From Betaproteobacteria bacterium Ga0077523 (GTDB taxonomy: Bacteria; Pseudomonadota; Gammaproteobacteria; Burkholderiales; Ga0077523), in assembly GCA_001464695.1 (NCBI GenBank), contig LNDQ01000085.1, positions 1 through 47,662 of the forward strand: a stretch of 47,662 bases of DNA, given 5' to 3'. Shown here one piece after another: positions 1-7,922 of this stretch. A model generated the notes under the pieces. The model saw only the letters and a program-made list of their open reading frames with translations, ran no database searches and was not told the origin of the DNA. Each line of letters starts with the position of its first letter. The first letter of the stretch is position 1. The translations under genes and the position numbers were made by a program.

Positions 1-306
1 CCCTACGGCCGCCCGGTGCGCCTTGCCTACGACTCGACCTACGGCGACCCGGCCGCCACCAATCCGGCGCGCCACAACCTGAAGAGCGGCAACCAGATCC
101 CGGTCGAGATCACCGCCGAAGTGGATCGCAAGATCGACGACGGCAACCCCATGACCGGCTCCTTCGTGTTCAGCAACTACATCGACGGTACGGCCACCCT
201 CACCGCCCCCGGTGCAGCCCCGGCCTGCGTCACCGCCACGCCGTTCAACTGGCAGCTGACCGGCGGCACCACCTCGGTCGACTGCGGTGGAACGAGCCTG
301 ATGTAA
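1..306 (+). CDS. type IV pilin-like (prepilin family) protein, 5' end outside window
   Basis: This is the C-terminal part of a pilin-like protein; the frame is open from base 1 and the start lies upstream of the window. The visible residues match the C-terminal halves of the next three genes: a TGNQIPVE-like block (here SGNQIPVEI), a KIDDG block, a GSFVFS block and a final Cys pair (Cys before a Trp, then DCGG near the end). The N-terminal hydrophobic helix and prepilin cleavage site are off the window, so membership rests on paralogy with its neighbours. It ends 15 bases before the next gene and is probably in the same operon. The precise role (minor pilin, pseudopilin or competence pilin) cannot be told. 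Confidence 0.75.
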   Translation, partial: PYGRPVRLAYDSTYGDPAATNPARHNLKSGNQIPVEITAEVDRKIDDGNPMTGSFVFSNYIDGTATLTAPGAAPACVTATPFNWQLTGGTTSVDCGGTSLM

Positions 307-321
307 GAGCAAGGGGAACGC

Positions 322-1113
322 TTGCCCACAAGCGTGAATGCAACTGCGCGCGCACGGCCCGGTGGCCGGCGCGCGTTGTCCTTTCAAGCGGCGCGGCTTT
401 GCTCAGCGGCATCGCGTTCGCAGCGCGGCCTCACGATCGTCGAGTCCGCGCTCGTGCTGCTCGTCATCGGCCTGCTGCTCGCCGGTGCCGTGCTCGGTCA
501 GAACCTCATCTCCAACGGCCAGGCGCGCGAGGTCATCGCGTCGCACGACGGTCGGCGCGCAGCGATCCTGGCTTTTCAGGACCGCTTTCGCAGCCTGCCC
601 GGCGACTACCCCGAAGCCGTCGCCAACATTCCGCATGTCCAGCACAGCGGCAACGGTAACGGCCGCGTGGAGAGCAACGCTGCGCCGCTTGCGCCGACCG
701 GGGTCGCCGCCGAGGACATCCTCGCGTGGGACCACCTGTCCAAGGCGCATTTCATCCAGGGCGCCTACGAGTTCAATGCGATTCCCAGCGCTGCCACGCT
801 GCCGCGCAACCGCTACGGCGGTTTCGTCGATCTCGCGTACGACACAGCCTACGCAACGGCGTCGGGCACTGCGCATCAGCACCACACGCTCAAGACGGGT
901 AACCAGATTCCGGTGGAATTGCTGGCGCAGGTGGACCAGAAGATCGACGACGGCGCTGCATTCACCGGCAGCTTCCGGTTCTCCGAGTATGCGCGCAGCG
1001 GCAGCGCACCCCTCGCCGCCGGTTCCGGCGGTGCCTGCGTGAACGGGACCGGACGCTGGGACACGACGGCCCCGGCCTTGTCGATGAACTGCGGTGCCGC
1101 CAGTTTGCTCTAG
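322..1113 (+). CDS. type IV pilin-like protein with prepilin N-terminal motif
   Basis: The protein has a class III prepilin signal RGLTIVE (cleavage expected between Gly and Leu, Glu at +5), followed by a hydrophobic helix of about 20 residues ending in GQNLI. Such proteins are cut and N-methylated by PilD and assemble into type IV pili or type II secretion pseudopili. The body carries blocks shared with its paralogues: FRSLPGDY, a GNGNGR turn, AWDHLSKAHF, YGGFVDLA, TGNQIPVE, KIDDG and a C-terminal Cys pair (GGACV...NCGAASLL) that could form a D-region-like disulfide loop. The start is a TTG with AAGGGGA just upstream, giving a long leader of about 36 residues; GTG at 334 is an alternative. 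Confidence 0.8.
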   Translation: MPTSVNATARARPGGRRALSFQAARLCSAASRSQRGLTIVESALVLLVIGLLLAGAVLGQNLISNGQAREVIASHDGRRAAILAFQDRFRSLPGDYPEAVANIPHVQHSGNGNGRVESNAAPLAPTGVAAEDILAWDHLSKAHFIQGAYEFNAIPSAATLPRNRYGGFVDLAYDTAYATASGTAHQHHTLKTGNQIPVELLAQVDQKIDDGAAFTGSFRFSEYARSGSAPLAAGSGGACVNGTGRWDTTAPALSMNCGAASLL

Positions 1114-1123
1114 GGGATTCCAA

Positions 1124-1867
1124 ATGCCTCGACCCGATCTTCCGGTTCGATCCAATCTGCTCGCGGCGGCGCGGCAGCGCGGCATTTCCGTCGTGGAGAT
1201 CGCGCTGATGCTGCTGATCCTGGCACTGACCCTGGGCGTGGTGTTCAAGGGCCAGGAGATGATCTTCGGTGCCCGCTCGAAGGCGATGATCTCCCAGACC
1301 GAACAGGTCAAGGTCGCCTACCTGGGATTCCAGGACCGGTTTCGTGCTCTGCCCGGAGACTACCGCGAAGCTCCCACCGTGATTCCGGGGGTCGTCTACC
1401 ACGGCGACGGTAGCGGGCGCATCGATCTCTTCGGAACCGCGACCGGCCCCAACGGCGTGGCCGAGGAGGACATGCTGGTGTGGGATCACCTCTCGAAAGC
1501 AGGCTTCTACCCAGGTTCGTTTCCTTACCAGACATCGAATCCGCAAGGTGCCATCCCCAAGAACATCTTCGGCGGGTACGTTGCCTTGGCCTTCGACCTG
1601 GATTACGGGAACCCGGCCGCGCCCCAGCCCAAACGCCACCTAGTCAAGACCGGCAACCAGGTCCCCGTCCAGTTTCTCGCGGAGATGGACCTCAAGATCG
1701 ATGACGGCAACGCATTGCGCGGCAGCTTCCAGTTCTCGACGCACGCCTATTGGGGCGCCAACCCTGTAGGCCCGCCCTCAGCTGCGGGCTGCGCGGATAC
1801 CGCGGGCAACTGGAGGACGGCGGCTGCGGCGCCACCCACCAACTGTGGTGCGGCATCGCTGATGTAG
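1124..1867 (+). CDS. type IV pilin-like protein (third of the array)
   Basis: A prepilin-type signal RGISVVE (Gly|Ile cleavage, Glu+5) is followed by a strongly hydrophobic helix (IALMLLILALTLGVVF). The body repeats the family blocks FRALPGDY, a GDGSGR turn, VWDHLSKAGF, FGGYVALA, TGNQVPVQ, KIDDG and the terminal Cys pair (AAGCA...NCGAASLM). The ATG at 1124 was chosen because TAGGGGA lies just upstream and the in-frame GTG at 1094 would overlap the previous gene. It starts 10 bases after the previous stop, so the first three genes look like one transcript. Known family: prepilin-type N-terminal cleavage/methylation domain proteins. Pilus or secretion pseudopilus function is inferred. Confidence 0.8.
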   Translation: MPRPDLPVRSNLLAAARQRGISVVEIALMLLILALTLGVVFKGQEMIFGARSKAMISQTEQVKVAYLGFQDRFRALPGDYREAPTVIPGVVYHGDGSGRIDLFGTATGPNGVAEEDMLVWDHLSKAGFYPGSFPYQTSNPQGAIPKNIFGGYVALAFDLDYGNPAAPQPKRHLVKTGNQVPVQFLAEMDLKIDDGNALRGSFQFSTHAYWGANPVGPPSAAGCADTAGNWRTAAAAPPTNCGAASLM

Positions 1868-2060
1868 TGCAGTGCCCGAGCCCTGGTCCGACGACGGCCT
1901 AAATTCTAACAATTTGACAGGTTTCGTCGGGCGGCCTGACGGCGGCAGCTACCTAAGCCAATGAACCACAAGGCAGCCCGGGTATGGCTTTCGCGCCAAG
2001 TCTCTGTTGTGACGCCTGAACTGGCCACCGCCCCGAAAATGAGCCAAAATCTAACGCTTT
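1868..2060. other. non-coding gap between third and fourth pilin genes
   Basis: No convincing gene is visible. The stretch is less GC-rich than its surroundings, especially 2035-2060, just upstream of the sigma-54 promoter. That composition would suit activator or IHF binding, but no specific operator is recognisable. A TTGACA at 1914-1919 has no acceptable -10 partner. Confidence 0.5.
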
Positions 2061-2076
2061 TGGCACATTTGGTGCA
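2061..2076 (+). promoter_or_regulatory. sigma-54 (-24/-12) promoter of the fourth pilin gene
   Basis: TGGCAC at 2061-2066, then five bases and GTGCA at 2072-2076, reproduces the RpoN consensus TGGCAC-N5-TTGCA with one mismatch and the exact GG-N10-GC spacing. Transcription would start near 2087, giving a leader of about 37 bases before the ATG at 2124. Major pilin genes of type IV pili are commonly RpoN-dependent (PilR-activated in Pseudomonas), which fits the gene behind it. rpoN is itself at 8741-10258. Confidence 0.72.
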
Positions 2077-2123
2077 TCCCAGCACCGAAGAGACCGCCCG
2101 CAACCAACACCGGGGATACCGGG

Positions 2124-2816
2124 ATGTACCGCCACAACAAGCTGTCCGGCTTCACGCTGGTCGAGACCGCCATCGTGCTCGTCATCATTGGCCTGCTCAT
2201 CGCCGGCATCATGGTGGGCGGCCAGTTGCTGGGCTCCGCGCGCGCCCGCACGCTCATCACGGAAATCGATGGCCTTAAGGGCGCCTACTTCGGCTTCGTC
2301 GACCGGTACCACGGCTTTCCCGGCGACTATCTGCGCGCCACCGTCGACATTCCCAACACCGGCGTCAACGGCAATGGCAACGGGCGCATCGAACCGACGG
2401 CCTCCGGCGGTGCCATCGACGAACATATCGCCGTCTGGGAGCACTTGTCCGGCGCCGGTTTCATCAGCGGCCGCTACCGTTACTCGGCGGGAGCCGAGAG
2501 CGCCACGTCGGCACCCAAGACCGCATTCGGAGCCTATCCGCGCATCCTGGCCGGCCAGCAGTACGCCGGCTTCGCGGCCGTGCGGAACAACCTCAACACC
2601 GGCAACCTGATTCCCGCGAACGTGCTCGCAGAAGTGGACCGCAAGATCGACGACGGGACGGCGATCGACGGGGCGTTCCGCTTCTCGTCGATCGACACGA
2701 CCGGCACCCCTCCCGTGGAAGCGCAGTGCGTGCGCAGTTCGGCACCCGAGCTGGGCGCGTGGCGCATCGACAGCGTCGCCGAGACGAACTGCGGCGGCAC
2801 CTGGCTGCTGCAGTAG
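2124..2816 (+). CDS. type IV pilin-like protein, fourth of the array, sigma-54 controlled
   Basis: This has the most canonical signal of the set: a short leader and SGFTLVE (Gly|Phe, Glu+5), then the hydrophobic helix AIVLVIIGLLIAGIMVG. Shared blocks follow: YHGFPGDY, NGNGNGRIE, VWEHLSGAGF, YAGFAAVR, TGNLIPAN, KIDDG and a C-terminal Cys pair (AQCV...NCGGTWLLQ). It is separated from the three preceding paralogues by 256 bases and has its own sigma-54 promoter, so it may be expressed differently from them. With the shortest leader and FTLVE it is the best candidate for a main structural pilin. The other three could be minor or alternative pilins; this is inference. It ends 16 bases from the convergent antiporter gene. 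Confidence 0.82.
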   Translation: MYRHNKLSGFTLVETAIVLVIIGLLIAGIMVGGQLLGSARARTLITEIDGLKGAYFGFVDRYHGFPGDYLRATVDIPNTGVNGNGNGRIEPTASGGAIDEHIAVWEHLSGAGFISGRYRYSAGAESATSAPKTAFGAYPRILAGQQYAGFAAVRNNLNTGNLIPANVLAEVDRKIDDGTAIDGAFRFSSIDTTGTPPVEAQCVRSSAPELGAWRIDSVAETNCGGTWLLQ

Positions 2817-2832
2817 GTAAGGCGCCGCCCGC

Positions 2833-4797
2833 TCACCCCTGCAGCAGCCGCATTTCGGCCATGGCGAGGTCGGAGTCGCGGCCGCGCAGGACGACCACGT
2901 CGCCCTCCGCCAGGACCGTATCGCCCGTGGGCGCGAGGCTGCGGATGTTGCGCCGGCGAATCGCCGTGATTTCCACGCGATCCGCCGGCAAAGCCAGTTG
3001 CGCGAGACTGCGACCGATCGCACGCGCACCCAGCGGGAGCAGTACCGAGTGCAGTCGCAGCGGTTCGTCGTCCTGCGGTCCCTCGTCGGTCACGCCACGG
3101 AAGAAGCCGCGGAACACGCTGTAGCGCTGCTCACGCGTCTGGCGGATGCGCTTCAGCACCCGGTCGAAAGGCATGCCGAGCAGGATCAGCGTATGGGAGG
3201 CGAGCATGAGGCTGCCTTCCATGATCTCGGCCACCACTTCGGCAGCGCCCGCCTCCTTGAGCCGGTCGATGTCACTATCGTCGCGGGTCCGCACGATCAC
3301 CGGCAGACCGGGACGCGCCTCGTGGACCACGGCGATGATCCGCAGCGCGGAATTGGTGTCTTCGTACGACACCACCACCGCGGCAGCGCGCATCAATCCG
3401 GCGGCCACGAGCACGTCGCGGCGGGCCGCATCACCGAACACCACCGACTCGCCCGCGATCGCGGCTTCGCGAATGCGCTGCGGATCCAGATCGAGTGCGA
3501 TGAAGCGGATGTCCTCCTGTTCGAACAGGCGCGCGAGATTCTGCCCGCTGCGTCCGTAGCCGCACACAATGACGTGCTCGGTTGCCCCCATCGACTGCAC
3601 CGCGATGTTGTGGAGCGCCATCGCCTGCTGCATCCACGCCGAGCCGATCCAGCGCCGCACCATGTGCTCGCTCTCCTCGACGATGAAGGGCGAGGCGACC
3701 ATGGACAGCAACATCGCGGCGAGCACCGGCTGCATGACCTCCGGCGTCAGCACCCCAAGGACCCCGGCGCGCGACAGGAGCACGAACCCGAACTCGCCGG
3801 CGCCGGCAAGCGCGAGACCCGTGCGCAGAGCCGTGGCGGTATCGATGCGCATCAGGCGCGCGATCAGTACAACCAACGCCGCCTTGCCCGCCAGAATGCC
3901 GACCAGAAGCCCCACTACGACGGGCGCGCTCTCCAGCACCACGTGTACGTCGAGCAGCATGCCGACGGTCACGAAGAACAGGCCGAGCAGCACGTCGCGG
4001 AACGGCTTGATGTCCTCTTCCACCTGGAGCCGGTACTCGGTCTCCGAGATCAGCATGCCGGCTATGAATGCGCCGAGTGCGAGCGACAACCCGGCCAACT
4101 CCGTCAACCACGCGAGCAGCAGCGTGATGAGGAGCACGTTCAGGACGAACAACTCGGAAGACTTGCGAGATGCCACCAGATGGAACCATGGCCGCATCAG
4201 GCGCTGACCGATCCCGAGCAGCAGGACGAGCACCACGGCGGCCTTCGCGATGGCCACACCGATGGCCTGGGCCATCTCCGCACCGGACGCTGTGAGTGTG
4301 GGCAGCACGATCAGGAGCGGGACCACCGCCAGGTCCTGGAACAGCAGCACCCCCATGATCTGCCGTCCATGCGGCGCGTTGAGTTCCAGCCGCTCGGCCA
4401 GCAGCTTGCCCAGGATCGCCGTGGACGACATCGCGAGGGCACCGCCCAGCGCGAAACCGCTCTTCCAGTCGAGGCCCGCCAGCAGGGCACCACCGAGCAC
4501 CACCAACAGGGTCGCAGTCACCTGGGCGGCGCCCAACCCGAACACCAGGCTGCGCATGGTGGCGAGCTTGGACAGGCTGAACTCGAGCCCGATGGAGAAC
4601 ATCAGGAACACGACACCGAACTCGGCGAGGTGCCGGGTACCTTCGTCATCGGCGAGCCAGCCCAGCGCATGGGGCCCGATCGCGATGCCGACCAGCAGGT
4701 AGCCGAGCAGCGGCGGCAGCTTGAGCTGACGGCACACCACGACCACCAGGACGGCAGCCGCGAGCAGGATCAAGGTGATTTGGAGAGTATCGTGCAT
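2833..4797 (-). CDS. KefB/KefC-family cation:proton antiporter with RCK domains
   Basis: Inner-membrane antiporter of the CPA2 family, 654 residues from the chosen ATG. Residues about 1-385 hold roughly a dozen hydrophobic segments of the Na+/H+ exchanger fold, including the conserved FQDLAVVPLL block near 154. Residues about 408-525 form a TrkA-N (RCK) nucleotide-binding domain with the GYGRSG glycine motif, and about 575-654 a TrkA-C domain. Family members exchange K+ (or Na+) for H+, often gated by NAD(H) or glutathione adducts. An in-frame extension to 4896 exists but is Arg-rich and unlike the family, so MHDTLQ at 4797 is preferred. It is not next to a KefF/KefG ancillary gene. Ion specificity is unknown. 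Confidence 0.88.
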   Translation of the reverse strand: MHDTLQITLILLAAAVLVVVVCRQLKLPPLLGYLLVGIAIGPHALGWLADDEGTRHLAEFGVVFLMFSIGLEFSLSKLATMRSLVFGLGAAQVTATLLVVLGGALLAGLDWKSGFALGGALAMSSTAILGKLLAERLELNAPHGRQIMGVLLFQDLAVVPLLIVLPTLTASGAEMAQAIGVAIAKAAVVLVLLLGIGQRLMRPWFHLVASRKSSELFVLNVLLITLLLAWLTELAGLSLALGAFIAGMLISETEYRLQVEEDIKPFRDVLLGLFFVTVGMLLDVHVVLESAPVVVGLLVGILAGKAALVVLIARLMRIDTATALRTGLALAGAGEFGFVLLSRAGVLGVLTPEVMQPVLAAMLLSMVASPFIVEESEHMVRRWIGSAWMQQAMALHNIAVQSMGATEHVIVCGYGRSGQNLARLFEQEDIRFIALDLDPQRIREAAIAGESVVFGDAARRDVLVAAGLMRAAAVVVSYEDTNSALRIIAVVHEARPGLPVIVRTRDDSDIDRLKEAGAAEVVAEIMEGSLMLASHTLILLGMPFDRVLKRIRQTREQRYSVFRGFFRGVTDEGPQDDEPLRLHSVLLPLGARAIGRSLAQLALPADRVEITAIRRRNIRSLAPTGDTVLAEGDVVVLRGRDSDLAMAEMRLLQG

Positions 4798-4874
4798 GCG
4801 AGGATGCCGCGCGAGCCGGCGGCACCGCCCGACGCCGGTCGCGTGGGCTCGGGCTGAACCGGACGACACGACGG

Positions 4875-4888
4875 GCCCGCGCGCGGGC
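4875..4888. repeat. 14-bp perfect GC palindrome in divergent intergenic region
   Basis: GCCCGCGCGCGGGC is a perfect palindrome lying between the divergently transcribed antiporter gene and kdsD. It could be an operator for a dimeric regulator, or chance in GC-rich DNA. Confidence 0.25.
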
Positions 4889-4969
4889 ACTCTCACGACG
4901 AACTTTTCGGTAGGCTAGCACACGCCTTTTCCGACGCTCGTGGCGGCCTTTCGGCGAGGAGGGCTGGCG

Positions 4970-4975
4970 TATACT
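4970..4975 (+). promoter_or_regulatory. candidate -10 element (TATACT) of kdsD
   Basis: TATACT lies 8 bases before the kdsD ATG. No good -35 is present at 16-18 bases. If used, transcription would begin at or next to the start codon, giving a leaderless or nearly leaderless mRNA. Confidence 0.3.
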
Positions 4976-4983
4976 TCGCGGCC

Positions 4984-5976
4984 ATGCACGCGTCCCTCGG
5001 ACAACTCACCGTCGATCAGGTCATCGCGCTCGGCAAGCGCGTGCTCGACATCGAATCGCGCGCCGTCGCGGCGCTCGCCGAACGCCTCGACGGCAGCTTC
5101 GCGGATGCGCTCGCGATCCTGCTAGCCTGCCGCGGCCGAGTGGTGGTGAGCGGCATCGGCAAATCCGGCCACGTCGCACACAAGATCGCGGCCACGCTCG
5201 CGAGCACCGGGACCCCGGCGTTCTTCGTGCATCCGGCCGAAGCAAGCCACGGCGATCTGGGCATGATCACCGCCGAGGACGTGATGATCGCGCTGTCGAA
5301 TTCCGGCGAGAGCGCCGAGTTGGTGACCATCGTACCGCTCGCGAAGCGCCGCGGCGCGAAGCTCATAGCGATTACCGGCAATCCTGCATCGACTCTGGCA
5401 CGGGAGGCCGACGTGCATCTCGACGGCGCCGTCGCGGAAGAGGCGTGTCCGCTCGGCTTGGCACCCACCGCCAGCACGACCGCGGCGCTAGCGCTCGGTG
5501 ACGCTCTGGCCGTGGCCGCCCTGGAGGCCCGCGGCTTCAGCTCGGAGGACTTCGCGCGTTCGCACCCGGGCGGCAGTCTGGGTCGCAAGTTGCTGACGCA
5601 CGTGCGCGACATCATGCGTACCGGCGACGACGTGCCCGCGGTGCCCGACACCATCGCACTCGCCGACGCGCTGCTCGTGATCTCGGGCAAGGGCCTTGGC
5701 ATGACCGCCGTGCTCGACTCGGCCGGCCGGGTCGCCGGCCTCATTACCGACGGCGATCTGCGCCGCGCGCTCGGCCGCGGTGTCGATCTGCGGCACGCCC
5801 GCGCGATAGACGTGATGACGCCCAACCCCCGCGTCATCGGCCCGGACCGGCTGGCGGTCGAAGCGGTCGAAGAAATGGAGCGTACTCGTATCAACGGCCT
5901 GCTGGTGGTCGATCAACACGGTGCGCTGGTGGGCGCCTTCAACATGCATGACGTGCTGCGGGCGGGCGTCGTTTAG
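4984..5976 (+). CDS. kdsD: arabinose-5-phosphate isomerase
   Basis: Converts D-ribulose 5-phosphate to D-arabinose 5-phosphate, the first step of Kdo synthesis for LPS. The 330-residue length is normal. An N-terminal SIS domain (about 40-175) carries GIGKSGH at 57-63, HPAEASHGDLG and SNSGES, all typical of KdsD. Two CBS domains follow (about 205-262 and 275-328; VAGLITDGDLRR and INGLLVVDQ blocks). It begins the operon that continues with kdsC and lptCAB. A GAGGAGGG run at 4956-4963 is too far (about 20 bases) to be a good ribosome site for this ATG. The role is well established for the family. Confidence 0.95.
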   Translation: MHASLGQLTVDQVIALGKRVLDIESRAVAALAERLDGSFADALAILLACRGRVVVSGIGKSGHVAHKIAATLASTGTPAFFVHPAEASHGDLGMITAEDVMIALSNSGESAELVTIVPLAKRRGAKLIAITGNPASTLAREADVHLDGAVAEEACPLGLAPTASTTAALALGDALAVAALEARGFSSEDFARSHPGGSLGRKLLTHVRDIMRTGDDVPAVPDTIALADALLVISGKGLGMTAVLDSAGRVAGLITDGDLRRALGRGVDLRHARAIDVMTPNPRVIGPDRLAVEAVEEMERTRINGLLVVDQHGALVGAFNMHDVLRAGVV

Positions 5977-5990
5977 ATGTGTCCGCCGCG

Positions 5991-6131
5991 CTCTCTTCGT
6001 TCGCTGCCCCCAGGGGGCTCAGCGCCCTACGGGCGGCCGGGCGGGCGCTGATGATGAACTCCCCCCCTCCCTCTCTTCGTTCGCTGCCCCCAGGGGGCTC
6101 AGCGCCCTACGGGCGGCCGGGCGGGCGCTGA
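5991..6131 (+). repeat. family A structured repeat, two tandem copies
   Basis: Copies at 5991-6051 and 6071-6131 are identical over 61 bases with an 80-base period. Each has a CCCCC/GGGGG hairpin, then outer arms TCAGCGCCC/GGGCGCTGA enclosing an inner hairpin CGG-GCGG-CCG. The second copy ends one base before the kdsC start codon. Related copies are at 6679, 37314 and 47251. The flanks show no coding potential. Confidence 0.9.
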
Positions 6132-6132
6132 A

Positions 6133-6663
6133 GTGGCGAGCGAGACGGTCGACGAAAGGGCGCGCCGTGTGCGCATCGCCGTGTTCGACGTGGATGGCGT
6201 GATGACCGACGGCACGCTGTACCTCGACGACGACGGGCGCGAGCTGAAGGGCTTCAACTCGCTCGACGGCCACGGGCTCAAGATGCTCGCCGGGAGCGGC
6301 GTGATGCTTGCCATCATCACGGGCCGCACCTCGCGCTGTGTGGAACACCGTGCCGCGAACCTCGGCATGACGCTGGTGCGCCAGGGCGTCGAGGACAAGC
6401 TCGAAGCCTTTGCTGCCATGCTCGCGGATCTCGGGCTCGAGCCGGCGGAAGCCGCCTACATGGGCGACGACGTGGTCGACCTGCCGGTGTTGCGTCGTTG
6501 CGGCCTGGCGGTCACCGTCCCGGAAGGACACGAACTGGTGCGCCGCCACGCTCACTACATCACTCGCGCCGGCGCCGGCCGTGGCGCAGTTCGCGAAGCG
6601 TGCGAGCTGATCATGCGCGCCCAGGGCACCCTGGACGCCCGCATGGAAAAATATCTGGCATGA
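6133..6663 (+). CDS. kdsC: 3-deoxy-D-manno-octulosonate 8-phosphate phosphatase
   Basis: HAD-superfamily phosphatase that dephosphorylates Kdo-8-P, the third Kdo step. The motif DVDGVMTDG (nucleophile Asp19, general acid Asp21), the ITGRTS motif II region and MGDDVVDLPVL motif IV are clear, and the length (176) is usual. The GTG at 6133 starts one base after a family A repeat, so no normal Shine-Dalgarno is available. An in-frame GTG at 6169 has AAAGGG eight bases upstream but would leave only about six residues before the first catalytic Asp. Either start is possible. The gene sits between kdsD and lptC in a Kdo/LPS operon. Confidence 0.93.
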   Translation: MASETVDERARRVRIAVFDVDGVMTDGTLYLDDDGRELKGFNSLDGHGLKMLAGSGVMLAIITGRTSRCVEHRAANLGMTLVRQGVEDKLEAFAAMLADLGLEPAEAAYMGDDVVDLPVLRRCGLAVTVPEGHELVRRHAHYITRAGAGRGAVREACELIMRAQGTLDARMEKYLA

Positions 6664-6678
6664 GAACGCCCCCCCCCA

Positions 6679-6745
6679 CGCTCACTCACGTTCGCTGCCC
6701 CCCAGGGGGCGCGTCAGAGCCTTGGGGCGGCCCGGCGGCTCTGAC
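6679..6745 (+). repeat. family A structured repeat, single copy
   Basis: Same architecture as the 5991 pair but with different stem sequences: outer arms GTCAGAGCC/GGCTCTGAC and inner hairpin GGG-GCGG-CCC. It fills the gap between the kdsC stop and the lptC ATG and ends at the base immediately before that ATG. Confidence 0.85.
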
Positions 6746-7339
6746 ATGAACGGCCGCCTGGTTCGCTGGTATCCGGTCGTGTTCCTGGCGCTGCTGGCGG
6801 CGCTCACGGTATGGATCGACCGCCGGGTTCAGCCGCCCCCCCCGGTGCGCGACGGCAGCACCCGCCACGATCCCGATTTCATCATCGACAATTTCTCAGC
6901 CACGCGCATGAATCCGGACGGCTCGCAGCGGTACTCTGTGCAGGGCACCAAGATGACCCATTACCCGGACGACAACAGCACCCACGTGGAGACCCCGCGT
7001 TTCATCCACTACGACTACGAGACCGCACCGGTACGCGTGCGGTCCAATCGCGCGCTGGTGTCGCGCAATGGCGAGAACGTCTACTTCATCGGCGATGTCC
7101 GAATCATCCGTGAGCCCTACGCCGACCAGAACGAGATGCGACTCGATACCGAGTTCCTCCACGTAATTCCGGACCTCGATCTCGCCCAGACCGACAAGCC
7201 GGTCCGAATGACCACGGGTGCGTCCCAGGTCGACGCCGTCGGACTCGAATTCGACAACCGGGCGCGGATCGTCAAACTGCGCTCCAACGTGAAGGTGACC
7301 TATGCTTCCCCGGTCGGCATCCCGCATCTCGGCCGCTAG
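6746..7339 (+). CDS. lptC: LPS export system protein LptC
   Basis: Bitopic inner-membrane protein that passes LPS from LptB2FG to LptA. One N-terminal membrane segment (about 9-24, VRWYPVVFLALLAALTVWI) is followed by a periplasmic beta-jellyroll domain with the LptC hallmarks DPDFIIDNFSATRMNPDG and a later TDKPVRMTTG block. It has 197 residues from the ATG at 6746; an in-frame GTG or ATG further upstream would run through the repeat element. The ATG directly follows a family A repeat, so there is no ordinary Shine-Dalgarno. Its last 38 bases overlap lptA. Confidence 0.92.
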   Translation: MNGRLVRWYPVVFLALLAALTVWIDRRVQPPPPVRDGSTRHDPDFIIDNFSATRMNPDGSQRYSVQGTKMTHYPDDNSTHVETPRFIHYDYETAPVRVRSNRALVSRNGENVYFIGDVRIIREPYADQNEMRLDTEFLHVIPDLDLAQTDKPVRMTTGASQVDAVGLEFDNRARIVKLRSNVKVTYASPVGIPHLGR

Positions 7340-7922
7340 TCTGGCCCTGGCCATCGCGCTGGCCGTCGCGCCGGCGCTGGCCGACAAATCCGATCGCGAG
7401 AAGCCGGTCAACGTGGAAGCCGACCGGATGCTCGTGGACGACGCCAAGAAGGAATCAGTGTTCGAGGGCAACGTCGTGGTCACCCAGGGGACGCTGCAAC
7501 TGCGTGGCGACCGCGTGATCGTCCGCCAGGACGGCGAGGGCTTCAGCTACGGCATCGCCTATGGCAAACCGGCGACCTTCCGCCAGAAGCGCGAGGGCTA
7601 CGACGAGTACATCGACGGCTTCGCCGACCGCCTCGAGTACGATGGCCGCAAGGATCTGCTCCAGATGTTTGCCGCCGCCAAGCTCACCAAGGGTACCGAC
7701 GAAGTGCAGGGCGACTACATTTCCTATAACGCGAAGACCGAGTTCTTCCAGGTGCTGGGGCGGGGCAAGATCGCCGATTCGCCGGCCGATCCCAGCGCCC
7801 GCGTGCGCGCGGTGATCCAGCCCAAGGCGAAGACTCCACCCGGCCAGACGTCGCCGGGTGCAACCAGCGACGGAACCCCGCTCAAGTCCGCCACCGACCT
7901 CAACAAACCCCCGAAGCCGTGA
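7302..7922 (+). CDS. lptA: periplasmic LPS transport protein LptA
   Basis: Periplasmic bridge protein that carries LPS from LptC to LptD/E. It has a clear signal peptide with cleavage after ALA at about residue 27. The OstA-like domain shows typical blocks [30 protein letters not shown] and [17 protein letters not shown] short Pro-rich, low-complexity tail ends the 206-residue protein. AAGGTGA precedes the ATG at a good distance even though the start lies inside lptC (38-base overlap), so the two are translationally coupled. The last bases overlap lptB in GTGA. Confidence 0.95.
   Translation: MLPRSASRISAASLALAIALAVAPALADKSDREKPVNVEADRMLVDDAKKESVFEGNVVVTQGTLQLRGDRVIVRQDGEGFSYGIAYGKPATFRQKREGYDEYIDGFADRLEYDGRKDLLQMFAAAKLTKGTDEVQGDYISYNAKTEFFQVLGRGKIADSPADPSARVRAVIQPKAKTPPGQTSPGATSDGTPLKSATDLNKPPKP

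Noticed and set aside
1914..1942. Sigma-70 promoter with TTGACA at 1914-1919
   Set aside because: No -10-like hexamer occurs at 16-18 bases spacing.
1961..2278. Small plus-strand frame starting MNHKAARVW before the fourth pilin gene
   Set aside because: It overlaps the sigma-54 promoter and the pilin gene in another frame, has no ribosome site and no recognisable composition.
2998..4857. 619-codon plus-strand frame opposite the antiporter gene
   Set aside because: His/Gln/Glu/Arg-rich antisense frame; the minus strand has an intact membrane protein with RCK motifs.
5991..6131. Tandem repeats as a CRISPR array
   Set aside because: Only two copies, spacers are nearly absent, and the same element occurs alone and at other loci with altered stems; no cas genes.
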